Below, one piece after another: positions 9,250 to 17,675 of a stretch of 64,000 bases of DNA. The notes beneath the pieces are model-generated. The model searched no databases. It worked only from the letters and a program-made list of their open reading frames with translations, and was not told the DNA's origin. The translations under genes and the position numbers were made by a program. The stretch is taken from NCBI GenBank assembly GCA_004375895.1, contig SOJW01000020.1, forward strand, positions 65,170 through 129,169, read 5' to 3'. This DNA is from Candidatus Stahliibacteriota bacterium. Its GTDB lineage: Bacteria > Hydrothermota > Tepidihabitantia > B3-TA06. Within the stretch, counting starts at the first letter, position 1; each line of letters starts with the position of its first letter.

Positions 9250-9885
9250 ATGAAGTGTTTTAAATGGCTGGCCTTGCTGTTTGTGACAGGCAGCACAGCC
9301 TGTTTCTCCCCAATCTACGATACCGCCATGACCCACGAAGGGTTTACCGTGGGCGGCGGTGTTGCCTATCAGAAGGTAATAGAAACCCAGTGGTTGGGGG
9401 GCACCCCTAGGATTGCATTCATACGGCCGGAGATCAATGTAAATTACGGATTCACCAATTGGTTCAGCGTAGTAGGACGAGCCGGTTGTTTTATGCCTAT
9501 AGACACTGTAGGGTATCTGATTCCTTGCGCCGGTTTGGGAATAAAGCTCTCTACACCTGGAGCACGAATTCTTAACCTGGCTTTGCGTGTTGAGGCTGAC
9601 TACCCAAACACCTTCGCACTTACCCCAATGATAGGGATAGCTACGAACAAGGGCCATGAGTTCCTGACAGCTGGTGTTCAAGTAACTGGGTGCATTGCGT
9701 TGGGTACGTTGGGCTTTTTCGTAAACATGCATCCGTTTAAGGGTGCACACATCCTTGTTGGGTCAGACTTCAGTCCCTTTTATCTCGGCGACTTAGGCTT
9801 AGCCCCTGGATTTTACGCAGGCATCGGCTACACCCATAATTTCGGGAAGAAAAGGAGCGAGGAGGTTAAGGACACCCTAGACTAA
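9250..9885 (+). CDS. Predicted exported beta-barrel protein or lipoprotein
   Basis: 211 residues from the ATG behind GGAGGAGG; upstream in-frame starts lie inside the promoter. The N-terminus is a signal peptide (KCFKWLALLFVTGSTACF) with a loose lipobox at STAC. The rest alternates polar and hydrophobic residues with many Gly and aromatic positions, as in small outer-membrane barrels. No family is recognised. It lies alone between the divergent rmlC-like operon and dnaE. Confidence 0.65.
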   Translation: MKCFKWLALLFVTGSTACFSPIYDTAMTHEGFTVGGGVAYQKVIETQWLGGTPRIAFIRPEINVNYGFTNWFSVVGRAGCFMPIDTVGYLIPCAGLGIKLSTPGARILNLALRVEADYPNTFALTPMIGIATNKGHEFLTAGVQVTGCIALGTLGFFVNMHPFKGAHILVGSDFSPFYLGDLGLAPGFYAGIGYTHNFGKKRSEEVKDTLD

Positions 9886-9906
9886 TCTCGTGGGGTGATG
9901 ATTTTC

Positions 9907-9940
9907 TTGACAGCCCCCACAGCATGACTAATATCTTCTC
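9907..9940 (+). promoter_or_regulatory. Promoter giving leaderless dnaE mRNA
   Basis: TTGACA (9907-9912), a 16-base spacer, TAATAT (9929-9934), CTTCTC, then ATG at 9941. There is no Shine-Dalgarno sequence. Confidence 0.75.
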
Positions 9941-12900
9941 ATGTCCTCACCAAACTTCGTGCACCTGCATCTGCATACCGAGTACAGCCTGCTGGATGGT
10001 TCTATACGTGTAGCAGAACTGGCCGAGCAGGCGCATCGCTTCAAGATGCATGCGGTGGCGATGACCGATCACGGCAACATGTTCGGCACAGTACCCTTCT
10101 ACAAGGCGATGCAGAAACGGGGGGTAAAGCCCATAATAGGGATAGAGACCTACGTTGCTTCCGGATCCATCTCCGAGAAGAAAGAAACCCCTGCTTCGGG
10201 CGAAACAAACTACCATCTTACCCTGCTTGCCGCCACAAATAAAGGCTACAAGAACCTGGTTAAGCTTTCCTCTATCGCATATCTCGAAGGCTTCTACTAC
10301 AAGCCTCGAATAGACAAAGAGATACTTGCCGAGCACAGCGAGGGTCTTGTAGCTTTGTCTGGCTGCTGGAAAGGGGAGATTCCCTCGGCGTTGGCCCGGG
10401 GGGATATCAAGACGGCCAGAGCAGCCCTGCGATCCTACCTTGACATCGTCGGGCCTGAGAACTTCTTCCTTGAGGTGCAGAACCTCGGGCTTTCCGAAAC
10501 CGAAGAGATGATTAAACGCATCGTTGATCTGGCACGAGAAGAGGGTGTGGATGTGGTTGCCACCAACGACTGTCACTTTCTTAGCCGCGAGGACGCCGAC
10601 GCACACGACGTACTTTTAGCCATCCAGACAGCCAAGAAGGTGGACGACGTTGACCGGATGCGGTTTGAGTCCAACGAGATGTACTTCAAATCGCCCAAGG
10701 AGATGGCCGAAGCTTTCAAGGATTTGCCCGAGGCTCTTGAAAACACGGTGAAGATCGCCGAGCGCTGCATGGTCAGCATCGACCTGGACACCCGCAACTT
10801 CAAGCTGCCGCGCTATCCTATCCCCAAGGAGTTCGACTCTTCGATGTCCTATCTGAGGGAACTCGCTTCCTCCGGCTGCCGCCAGAAGTGTCCTATGGAG
10901 AAAAAAATATACGCGCAACGTCTTGAGCACGAGCTTGCTATCATCCGCAAGACGGGCTTCGCCGGATACTTCCTGATCGTGAAAGACATCGTTGACTACG
11001 CACGGAAGACCGGTGTGCCTGTGGGGCCGGGACGGGGTTCGGCGGTTGGGAGCCTGGTTCTTTACTCACTGGACATCACCGCGCTTGACCCCATCCACTA
11101 CGGACTGATATTCGAGCGTTTCCTGAACCCTGACCGCATAACCCTTCCCGATATTGACATAGACTTCGCGGACGAGGATCGCGATAGGGTCATTTCATAC
11201 ATCCACGAGCGCTACGGCCAGGAGAACGTCGCACGCATCATAACCTTCGACACCATGAAGGCCAAGGCCGCGGTTCGCGACGTTGGAAGGGCGCTGGACA
11301 TCCCATTCGGTGAGGTCGACAGGCTGGCAAAGCTCATTCCGTTCAACATGAATCTTCGCGAGGCACGCAACACCCAGAAGGAACTTGCCGAGGCCATCAA
11401 GACCGATCCTCTCTACGAACGACTGTTTAACGTCGCTCAGAAGCTTGAGGGCATATGCCGTCATGCCTCAATCCACGCCTCTGGCGTGGTCATTACGCCG
11501 GAGCCTCTGACCGAGTTCGTTCCACTCTACAAGGCTGCAGACGACGGTATCTCGACCCAGTTCGACATGAAGGCTGTGGACTCCATCGGTCTCCTAAAGA
11601 TGGACATCCTGGGGCTGCGGACCCTCTCGGTGATCAAGATGAGCTCCAAGCTCATCAACCAGGACGGTCAAAAAATCGACACCAAAAATCTTCCCCTGGA
11701 TGATAAAAAAACCTTCCAGCTGTTGCAACGCGCCGACACCGCCGGGGTGTTCCAGCTTGAAAGCAGGGGTATGCGTGAGATTCTGAGAAAACTTGGTCCT
11801 ACCCAGATCGAGGACATCATCGCGGTTATCGCAATCTACAGACCCGGACCTTTGGCCAACATTGATCTGGATGAGTTCTTCCGCCGCAAACACGGAGAAA
11901 GCGAGATCACCTACCTGCATCCGCGTCTGGAACCGGTGCTTGCCGGAACCCACGGTATGTTCATCTACCAGGAGCAGGTGATGCAAACTGCCCGAGCTAT
12001 CGCCGGATTTTCTTACGTTCAGGCCGACCACCTGCGCCGCGCCATGGGAAAGAAGATACCGGAACTCATGGCCGAGATGAAGCAGCAGTTCTTCGAAGGG
12101 ACAAAGAAAGAGGGGGTACCTGAAAAGGTAGCTAAGGCTATCTTCGACCAGATCGCGCCCTTCTCAGGCTACGGATTCAACAAGTCGCACTCCGCCGGCT
12201 ACGCCCACATCTCCTACGCCACCGCATATCTTAAGGCCAACTACCCGCTTGAGTTCTTCACCGCCCTTTTGACCAACGAGATGGGACATTCGGAAGCAAA
12301 GATGGCTCAGTTCATCGCCGATGCCCGCAAGTTCGGGATTAAGATCCTTCCGCCGGAGATAAACAAAAGCGGTTATGAGTTCCTGATCCAAGGTGATGCA
12401 ATCCGTTTCGGCATCGGGGCTGTTAAGAACGTAGGGCGAGGCGCGGCGGAGCTTATCGAGCAAGAAAACTCAAAAGAGCCTTTTTCCGACATGCGAGACT
12501 TCCTTACCCGCACCCACGGAACGGTCAACCGCAAGTGTGCGGAGTTCCTGATCAAAGCCGGTTGCTTCGATTCAATCGACCCTGACCGGGAGCTTCTGAT
12601 CGCTCATCTTCTCGACGAGATCTCCCGACTGGGGAACAAGCGCGGGCTGATACTTGAGAAACAACAAGGGCTTTTCGCCGATACACAAGGTATCAAGGAA
12701 AAGTCAGAGAGGCGCAAACAAAAGAAGTTCAAGCCCACCGATTTTTTAAGCTACGAGAAGGACGCGTTCGGTTTTTACCTGTCAGGGCACCCGCTGGAGG
12801 ACTACCAGGACCTCTACGAAGCGCTTGATGTATCTCCAATCGAAGAGATAGACGAACGTCATGACGGTAAAACCATTGTTGTTGGCGGGGCAGTTGCGGC

Positions 12901-13381
12901 TCGCAAAGCAAAACGCGACAAGAATGGACGTGAATATGCAATTATAACCCTGCGCGACTTCACCGGTGAGATAGACGTGTTCGTGTTCGCAAGGCTCTAC
13001 GAGCAGCACCGTTCCATCCTTCGCTCAGACGAACCCATACTGGTTAAGGGACGCGCAGCGGTTAGTGAGGATGATACAAGGGCAAAGCTCTTCAGTGAAG
13101 AGATAATCCCGTTCAGCGCCGCACGGGCAAGACTGAATAAGATGATCGTGGAGCTGGACGAACAAGAAATCTGCAGAGAGAATCTCCTAAAGATACGCAA
13201 ACTGGCGGAGGAGTTTCCGGGACGCTGCGCCTTTTACATAAACTTACGCAACGGCGAAGACGGTAACGAACGCACCCGTATACGGAGCAAGGATATAAGG
13301 GTAAGCCCTTCGGCAGAACTTATAGAGCGTTTGAAGTCTATTCCCTGCGTGCGCAGGGTCCGCGTGCACGGAAAACTATAA
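9941..13381 (+). CDS. dnaE: DNA polymerase III alpha subunit
   Basis: 1146 residues, the normal DnaE length. It opens with the PHP domain (FVHLHLHTEYSLLDG, residues 5-19). The palm follows, with the catalytic aspartates in LPDIDIDFADEDRDR near residue 403 and GRGSAVGSLVLYSLD before it. The tandem helix-hairpin-helix and OB-fold regions lie at the C-terminus (IVVGGAVAARKAKRDKNG, ITLRDFTGEIDVFVF). It is the replicative polymerase that extends DNA with the beta clamp. It is transcribed alone from a leaderless promoter. Confidence 0.97.
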   Translation: MSSPNFVHLHLHTEYSLLDGSIRVAELAEQAHRFKMHAVAMTDHGNMFGTVPFYKAMQKRGVKPIIGIETYVASGSISEKKETPASGETNYHLTLLAATNKGYKNLVKLSSIAYLEGFYYKPRIDKEILAEHSEGLVALSGCWKGEIPSALARGDIKTARAALRSYLDIVGPENFFLEVQNLGLSETEEMIKRIVDLAREEGVDVVATNDCHFLSREDADAHDVLLAIQTAKKVDDVDRMRFESNEMYFKSPKEMAEAFKDLPEALENTVKIAERCMVSIDLDTRNFKLPRYPIPKEFDSSMSYLRELASSGCRQKCPMEKKIYAQRLEHELAIIRKTGFAGYFLIVKDIVDYARKTGVPVGPGRGSAVGSLVLYSLDITALDPIHYGLIFERFLNPDRITLPDIDIDFADEDRDRVISYIHERYGQENVARIITFDTMKAKAAVRDVGRALDIPFGEVDRLAKLIPFNMNLREARNTQKELAEAIKTDPLYERLFNVAQKLEGICRHASIHASGVVITPEPLTEFVPLYKAADDGISTQFDMKAVDSIGLLKMDILGLRTLSVIKMSSKLINQDGQKIDTKNLPLDDKKTFQLLQRADTAGVFQLESRGMREILRKLGPTQIEDIIAVIAIYRPGPLANIDLDEFFRRKHGESEITYLHPRLEPVLAGTHGMFIYQEQVMQTARAIAGFSYVQADHLRRAMGKKIPELMAEMKQQFFEGTKKEGVPEKVAKAIFDQIAPFSGYGFNKSHSAGYAHISYATAYLKANYPLEFFTALLTNEMGHSEAKMAQFIADARKFGIKILPPEINKSGYEFLIQGDAIRFGIGAVKNVGRGAAELIEQENSKEPFSDMRDFLTRTHGTVNRKCAEFLIKAGCFDSIDPDRELLIAHLLDEISRLGNKRGLILEKQQGLFADTQGIKEKSERRKQKKFKPTDFLSYEKDAFGFYLSGHPLEDYQDLYEALDVSPIEEIDERHDGKTIVVGGAVAARKAKRDKNGREYAIITLRDFTGEIDVFVFARLYEQHRSILRSDEPILVKGRAAVSEDDTRAKLFSEEIIPFSAARARLNKMIVELDEQEICRENLLKIRKLAEEFPGRCAFYINLRNGEDGNERTRIRSKDIRVSPSAELIERLKSIPCVRRVRVHGKL

Positions 13382-13392
13382 TCCACCCCGCG

Positions 13393-13499
13393 CAAGCGAT
13401 TTTAAGCTCAAATGGATAAAGATGTAGGGGCCGATCTCAGCGTGCCCCGTGGGGTACTGAGTGCCCCATAGGGTATTAAGTCGGCCCGATTATCGCTTG
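13393..13499. repeat. Nested palindrome after dnaE (family E)
   Basis: The outer arms CAAGCGAT (13393-13400) and ATCGCTTG (13492-13499) enclose GGGGCCGA (13427-13434) pairing with TCGGCCC (13481-13487). Inside are two hairpins built on GTGCCCCGTGGGGTAC and GTGCCCCATAGGGTAT. Related sequence recurs near 58925-58972. It separates dnaE from the restriction island. Confidence 0.7.
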
Positions 13500-13507
13500 A
13501 ATGGTGG

Positions 13508-13783
13508 CTATTTGAACTCCGCAAATTTCTTATCTAACTCCGGTTTTAGCTCTTGGCCTGTTTCTTGAAAAACGTCCAGCAAATCTTCGTAGATATTTGC
13601 CCCTCCAACGTAATTCCAGAACTCTTCACCCACTAATACTTCGCCCCCACCTAGGTCATACAAGCCTTTCAATGTCCATCTATCGTAAGGTCCTGGATGG
13701 TTCGGATTGTAAGGGATGGCGAGTCCCGTAAAAACTTTAGCATTGCGATCCTGACTTAATCTCAAAGCGATACCGGGCAGATA
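13508..13783 (-). pseudogene. C-terminal remnant of a type II restriction endonuclease (TdeIII-like)
   Basis: About 91 codons are open after a TAG at 13786-13784 and read FTGLAIPYNPNHPGPY, YDLGGGEVLVGEEFWNYVGG and YEDLLDVFQETGQE. From memory this resembles the C-terminus of TdeIII-type restriction enzymes (YNP motif, then a VLVGKEFW-like motif). The upstream frame is blocked by two stops and no catalytic domain remains. No methyltransferase is nearby, which fits a decayed restriction-modification system. The family match should be tested by search. Confidence 0.4.
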
Positions 13784-13789
13784 CTAGAG

Positions 13790-14032
13790 CTACACGTCTC
13801 TCAATTTCTCTACACTGGTTAAATCATCATACTTCAGGAAATAGATGTTTTCATGTATTTTGTAATCGGGGATGTTTTTGTCTCCCATCATAAGTAAATT
13901 TCTAACTTGAGAAGTAACAGCTTGCAGGCGCTTTTTGAAGATACCCTTTGATATAACACCTTCCTCAATGAGGTGGAACGCTGGCGGACTATCATCGCCG
14001 CAATAATACACTGCCGCGTAATATCTTTTCAT
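13790..14032 (-). CDS. Small hypothetical protein of the restriction island
   Basis: 80 residues starting at the ATG behind GGAGGAAGAA (a GTG four codons upstream would overlap that ribosome site). The protein reads MKRYYAAVYYCGDDSPPAF and is not recognised. It has no signal or membrane segment. It follows the EVE-domain gene by about 30 bases, so it is probably co-transcribed with it. Base composition is poorer in G and C than the flanking dnaE and pckA genes. Confidence 0.55.
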   Translation of the reverse strand: MKRYYAAVYYCGDDSPPAFHLIEEGVISKGIFKKRLQAVTSQVRNLLMMGDKNIPDYKIHENIYFLKYDDLTSVEKLRDV

Positions 14033-14061
14033 TTCTTCCTCCACTTAGGTTTGACTTCCTA

Positions 14062-14928
14062 TTAAGGGATTATCCCTAAGTCCTTTTCAAGCTGATAGAT
14101 ATCTCGCTTGGACTTATGCAAGCTTTGGATTTTCTCTGTTTCAATGAACCTGAATATGGGTTTTAGTTCGTGAAATGTCCCAGCCAGTAGTTGATTAACT
14201 GAGCCTAGAACATCAGCGGATGCCACCAAGTATATCCGGCTGTTCCATATATCGTGGGCATGTTTCAATTTACCCATCGCATGGTAAAGGTCACCGCCCA
14301 CCTGAACTTCAAAAACGTAAGTCGGGACTGATTCCTCAAGTTTCTTCCAAATCGCATCTAGGCGTTCTGTGCCCATCTTGTATTCTTTATCGACGATGAA
14401 CCCCTGTAATTTACCTACCTCAAGTATCAGCTTCTTGATACCCTCGTGATCCGAGGAAGGAATCTCTTCTTCTGTTGGTTGAGGCCGAATAGGAGCTTCT
14501 GCTAATAATTCTTTAGGGACTTCAGGGTTTAATTTCTGAATAATCGGTTTAGCTTCTTCAAGGTTTTTAATAATTAACGTTTGTGTAAACTCTGCACCTC
14601 CAGGAATAGGAACTCCGTCGTCCTTCCATTTATCCCAGTCTAAAAGAAATTCTATGTCAAACTCAAATTTAAAAGGCCATTTTACCTTCCCCGTTTCTAT
14701 CTCTTCCGGCCAAAAAGGAGTGTCTTGATAGAACTTGTTTCGGATAAACCCGTATCCCACAACTCGTTTTATTCTACCTGAAACGTAAAATAACACGACG
14801 TCATTGGGAGCCAGAGCCGCCCAATAGAGTCTTCCTCTCTTGTCGGATTTGAGTCCCCAGGTCCCTTGCATAGCAAATGCCCGTCGCCAATTGGCTTCTA
14901 TCCCAGGTACAATCCAAAAGTTCCTCAT
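14062..14928 (-). CDS. EVE-domain / PD-(D/E)XK-like protein, candidate modification-dependent nuclease
   Basis: 288 residues. The first 130 residues look like an EVE (PUA/YTH-like) domain: FWIVPGIEANWRRAF, WAALAPNDVVLFYVSG, VVGYGFI and PFKFEFDIEF. EVE domains flip out and read modified bases. The second part (about 160-265) has a PD-(D/E)XK-like layout: a helix with E170, strand D191 (ERLDAIW), then E207-x-Q209 in YVFEVQVGGDLYHAM and a following helix. This pairing suggests a nuclease acting on modified DNA (type IV restriction-like). Its ATG overlaps the upstream small gene (ATGA). The nuclease assignment is inference from motif order, and the Q in place of K is a variant. Confidence 0.6.
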   Translation of the reverse strand: MRNFWIVPGIEANWRRAFAMQGTWGLKSDKRGRLYWAALAPNDVVLFYVSGRIKRVVGYGFIRNKFYQDTPFWPEEIETGKVKWPFKFEFDIEFLLDWDKWKDDGVPIPGGAEFTQTLIIKNLEEAKPIIQKLNPEVPKELLAEAPIRPQPTEEEIPSSDHEGIKKLILEVGKLQGFIVDKEYKMGTERLDAIWKKLEESVPTYVFEVQVGGDLYHAMGKLKHAHDIWNSRIYLVASADVLGSVNQLLAGTFHELKPIFRFIETEKIQSLHKSKRDIYQLEKDLGIIP

Positions 14929-15110
14929 GTATCTCTTCTTAGGTAAGGGTGCAGGCGATGGACGTGTTTGAGTCTTTCAAATTCCCTCACCCCGAGGAAA
15001 GTAAGGTCATCTCCTAAAACTTCAATGTTCTTCTGGGTATCAGCCTTTGCTTCTATAAGGTCAGTATCAATCCCAAATTTCACCGCAGCCCTTTTATTTA
15101 CCTCAAGCAT
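14925..15110 (-). CDS. Small hypothetical protein heading the restriction island
   Basis: 61 residues from ATG 15110, chosen because a TATTCT box ends six bases upstream (an upstream in-frame GTG lies inside the promoter). It reads MLEVNKRAAVKFGIDTDLIE and is charged and soluble. No family is recognised. Its stop overlaps the EVE gene start by four bases, so the two proteins are translationally coupled and probably work together. Confidence 0.55.
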   Translation of the reverse strand: MLEVNKRAAVKFGIDTDLIEAKADTQKNIEVLGDDLTFLGVREFERLKHVHRLHPYLRRDT

Positions 15111-15116
15111 CTCATA

Positions 15117-15144
15117 AGAATAACCCACCTGGGGGGAATGTCAA
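15117..15144 (-). promoter_or_regulatory. Promoter of the restriction island, leaderless
   Basis: TTGACA (15144-15139), a 16-base spacer, TATTCT (15122-15117), TATGAG, then ATG at 15110. The tandem 11-bp repeats lie about 70 bases upstream. Confidence 0.65.
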
Positions 15145-15211
15145 GTCATTAATATGCCAATCCCTATTGCAGGAGTCTTTAACCTCAAAAACACCCAAAA
15201 TCCCCCAAAAT

Positions 15212-15266
15212 GACCAGCTTTTGTCCACCTTTTGACCAGCATTTGACCAGCTTTTGTCCAGCTTTT
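15212..15266. repeat. Five tandem 11-bp repeats
   Basis: Five directly adjacent units of the form G(A/T)CCA(G/C)C(T/A)TTT cover 55 bases: GACCAGCTTTT, GTCCACCTTTT, GACCAGCATTT, GACCAGCTTTT and GTCCAGCTTTT. Eleven bases is about one helical turn, so a protein could bind every unit on one face. The array lies between the restriction island promoter and pckA. Confidence 0.8.
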
Positions 15267-15339
15267 TGGTGACGAGTGCCACTCAAACCTGACGAGTTGG
15301 CGCCGATTTAAACAGTAGAGTAATCACGATGCCGACCAC

Positions 15340-15367
15340 TTGCAATTCCCGTTTCCCTGAGTAAGAT
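15340..15367 (+). promoter_or_regulatory. Probable pckA promoter
   Basis: TTGCAA (15340-15345), a 16-base spacer, TAAGAT (15362-15367). The leader of about 40 bases ends with AGGAGG before ATG 15413. Confidence 0.45.
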
Positions 15368-15412
15368 ACGCATCAGAAGAGGTTAAGGTTTGAGCTAAAC
15401 CCAGGAGGATGA

Positions 15413-17200
15413 ATGTCGAAGGTCAAGCGGGTGCCGCCTGATGAGGAGCCGCATCCGTTCAACGTAGCTTACATCAAGAACCCGTCGCAGGCCGACCTGC
15501 GCCGGCTGGCGCTGGAGCATTCTCCCGCGTGTTATGTTACGAAGTACGGCAACATAAACAAGATCGCGCGTAACAAGGCGCGGAAAGCCCAATACACCTA
15601 CGTCATCGCTCCTGAGCGAGATGCGCACCTTTATTCGAGCAAGGTGATCGAGCCTGACCGCGCCGAACGCATCCTGAGCCGGGTGTGGGAGTATGTGGAA
15701 CTGCAGGGCAAGCTGATTGAGATCCAGGGCTACTACGGGCTGGACGAGCGGCGCTTCCCTATCCAGTGGCTTTATACCATGCCGTGCGCGAACATTGCCG
15801 GCATGCAGCAGATTCTTTCTTTCCCGCGCGATGCGGTGGAGACGCCAGAGCAGCTTGCCGAGGAGTACAAGCCTGTGATCCGGGTGGTGATGGTGCCGGA
15901 GTTTCCGCTTCCCGACGTGCCTGGCAGGCAGGCCATTATTGTAGACCTGGAGAATTACACAACATACGTGATCGGCGCGGACTACTTCGGCGAGTCCAAG
16001 AAGGGCGCTTTAAGGATGCTGAACGACTACGTTTATCAGCGCGGCGGCCTGGTGCTTCACGCCGGGGCCAAGGCGGTGACCATCGGCGGCGAGCGCATCA
16101 CCATGACCGTGATGGGGCTTTCAGGAACGGGAAAGACCACCACCACATTCTCCAAGCAGGGCGAGCTGACCCAGCCCATCCAGGACGACATGGTGTGCCT
16201 GTGGCCGGGAGGGAAGATTACAATCACTGAGAATGGCGCGTTCGCCAAGACCTGGGGACTTAAGGAGGAATCGGAACCGATTATATACAAAGGCACCCTC
16301 GATCCCGCGGCCTGGCTGGAAAACGTCTATACCGATGCTGAGGGCGGTTTCGATTTCTCCAAGGAACGTCTTACTCCTGAAGAAGTCAAGCGTTTGCGCG
16401 ACTACCTGATCATCACCGGCGCTTTGCCCGAGAACGTTGATGCCTACATCAGGGGGGAGGTTAAGCTTGAAGATAAGGTGGACGAATACGGTATCCCTGA
16501 GGATGGGTGGGATTTTTTGGTCTGGACCCAGAACGGTCGTTCGGTGATCCCCATGTCGCGTATCGGTGGTGCGGCGGATTTGCGGGATATTCCGTCCGTG
16601 CGTTCGATGGGCATCCTGAACCGTGACGAGGGACCGGACGCGGCCATGCCAGGGATCGTGCGCTTTGTCTCTACCGAGCAGGCGGCTGCCTACTTCATGC
16701 TTGGCGAGACCACCAAGACCTCGGCGGCTGGCAAGGAGCGCGGGCGCACGCGTTCGCCCTTCACCCAGCCCTTCTTCCCAAAGGCGATGGGTCTTCAGGC
16801 CATCCGGTTTGCAGAGCTCTCGGTTCAGATTCCCAATCTTCAAACCTGGCTCATGAACACCGGCTATATCGGCGGCGATGCGAATGACGTTGAGGCGGGC
16901 AAAGCACTCAAGGTCAAGATAAGGCACTCGTCTGCGATGCTTGAGGGGATGCTTGCCGGTAAGATAGCCTGGAAGCCTGATCCTGACTTCGGCTACGAGA
17001 TAGTGGACGTGGAGGCTAAGGAGAACGCGGATTTGCTCAAAAAGGTGCCGGCAGAAATACTCAATCCTATCCTTTTCTTTGAGAAGAATAAGAAGATGGA
17101 TGTCTATAGTAATTGGGTCAAGACCATGAAGTTCAAGCGTAGGGAGTTCCTGCAGACCTACAGGGTTGATCCGAGGATTATTGCGACCATACCGGAGTAA
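15413..17200 (+). CDS. pckA: Phosphoenolpyruvate carboxykinase (ATP type)
   Basis: 595 residues, somewhat longer than typical PckA (about 530-540). The kinase P-loop GLSGTGKTTTTF is at about residues 233-244, with the metal-binding QDDMVCLWPGGKI just after and the adenine-binding C-terminal region FAELSVQIPNLQTW. It converts oxaloacetate and ATP to phosphoenolpyruvate and CO2, or the reverse in fermenters. AGGAGG lies four bases before the ATG. It is transcribed alone; the tandem 11-bp repeats lie about 150 bases upstream and might affect it. Confidence 0.93.
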   Translation: MSKVKRVPPDEEPHPFNVAYIKNPSQADLRRLALEHSPACYVTKYGNINKIARNKARKAQYTYVIAPERDAHLYSSKVIEPDRAERILSRVWEYVELQGKLIEIQGYYGLDERRFPIQWLYTMPCANIAGMQQILSFPRDAVETPEQLAEEYKPVIRVVMVPEFPLPDVPGRQAIIVDLENYTTYVIGADYFGESKKGALRMLNDYVYQRGGLVLHAGAKAVTIGGERITMTVMGLSGTGKTTTTFSKQGELTQPIQDDMVCLWPGGKITITENGAFAKTWGLKEESEPIIYKGTLDPAAWLENVYTDAEGGFDFSKERLTPEEVKRLRDYLIITGALPENVDAYIRGEVKLEDKVDEYGIPEDGWDFLVWTQNGRSVIPMSRIGGAADLRDIPSVRSMGILNRDEGPDAAMPGIVRFVSTEQAAAYFMLGETTKTSAAGKERGRTRSPFTQPFFPKAMGLQAIRFAELSVQIPNLQTWLMNTGYIGGDANDVEAGKALKVKIRHSSAMLEGMLAGKIAWKPDPDFGYEIVDVEAKENADLLKKVPAEILNPILFFEKNKKMDVYSNWVKTMKFKRREFLQTYRVDPRIIATIPE

Positions 17201-17264
17201 TTTACTCCCCAAATAACGATTGAACGGGCCGACCTTAAGGTCGGCCCCTACGAGTTTGTTTTAG

Positions 17265-17345
17265 AATAGGGTAGGGGATTTGAACCCCCGAGGCACGCCT
17301 ACCCGATCCCAAATCGGACGCCATAAACCACTCGGCCAACCTTTC
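17265..17345 (-). tRNA. Class II tRNA-like gene with UGG anticodon, possibly degenerate
   Basis: 81 bases fold with a D-arm GCCGAGTGGTTTATGGC of the Ser/Leu type, an anticodon arm TCCGA-TTTGGGA-TCGGG, a long variable arm (AGGC-GT-GCCT) and a T-loop TTCAAAT. The anticodon reads TGG, which is proline, while the long arm and D-arm are those of a serine tRNA. The acceptor GAAAGGT against ACCCTAT has two mismatches (positions 2 and 4), and CCA is not encoded. It may be a decayed tRNA-Ser, a tRNA of unusual identity, or a pseudogene. Confidence 0.45.
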
Positions 17346-17387
17346 GTAATTTGCATTGTAAAACTTTATTTAATTTTGTCAATCTGT

Positions 17388-17446
17388 GTGGCGCAGGCTC
17401 TCCAGCCTGCGCGATTTATTAGAACAGCCTGGAGAGGCTGTTCCAC
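17388..17446. repeat. Nested palindrome, family D copy 1
   Basis: The outer stem GTGG (17388-17391) with CCAC (17443-17446) encloses hairpin 1 (CGCAGGCTCTCCAGCCTGCG) and hairpin 2 (GAACAGCCTGGAGAGGCTGTTC). The same element occurs inverted at 62022-62088. Confidence 0.75.
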
Positions 17447-17503
17447 GCTCTTTTAAAAAATTGAGAAGTCTGTTTAATTATAGTTATTTTGGCTATTATT
17501 TTT

Positions 17504-17527
17504 AGAACAGACAGGAGTGTCTGTTCT
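17504..17527. repeat. Inverted repeat related to family D
   Basis: The arms AGAACAGACA and TGTCTGTTCT flank GGAG. This is similar to the GAACAG hairpin of family D but stands alone. Confidence 0.6.
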
Positions 17528-17592
17528 CCATTCGACTCATGAAATCGGGGCGCCGCGGTGTTGAGAAGCGCCGGCATGGGGTAAAAATTTTA

Positions 17593-17614
17593 GAGCGAGG
17601 CTTAAGCCTCGCTC
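17593..17614. repeat. Perfect 22-bp palindrome
   Basis: GAGCGAGGCTT and its exact reverse complement are joined head to head. A short T-rich stretch follows on the plus strand, so it might act as a terminator, though no gene is close upstream. Confidence 0.6.
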
Positions 17615-17675
17615 TGTTTAGTTTCACTAGCCAGCAGGGCCTAATCGTTATGTCCTAATAGGGCCGAAAAACAGA

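Larger units (their letters stand above)
17201..17675. other. Gene-poor spacer full of hairpins
   Basis: Besides the tRNA-like gene this stretch holds a perfect palindrome at 17225-17249 (GGGCCGACC arms around TTAA), a nested palindrome at 17388-17446, a hairpin at 17504-17527 and a perfect palindrome at 17593-17614. No credible protein-coding frame was seen. Confidence 0.7.

Noticed and set aside
15212-15266. A CRISPR array
   Set aside because: The units are 11 bp with no spacers, and no cas genes are near.
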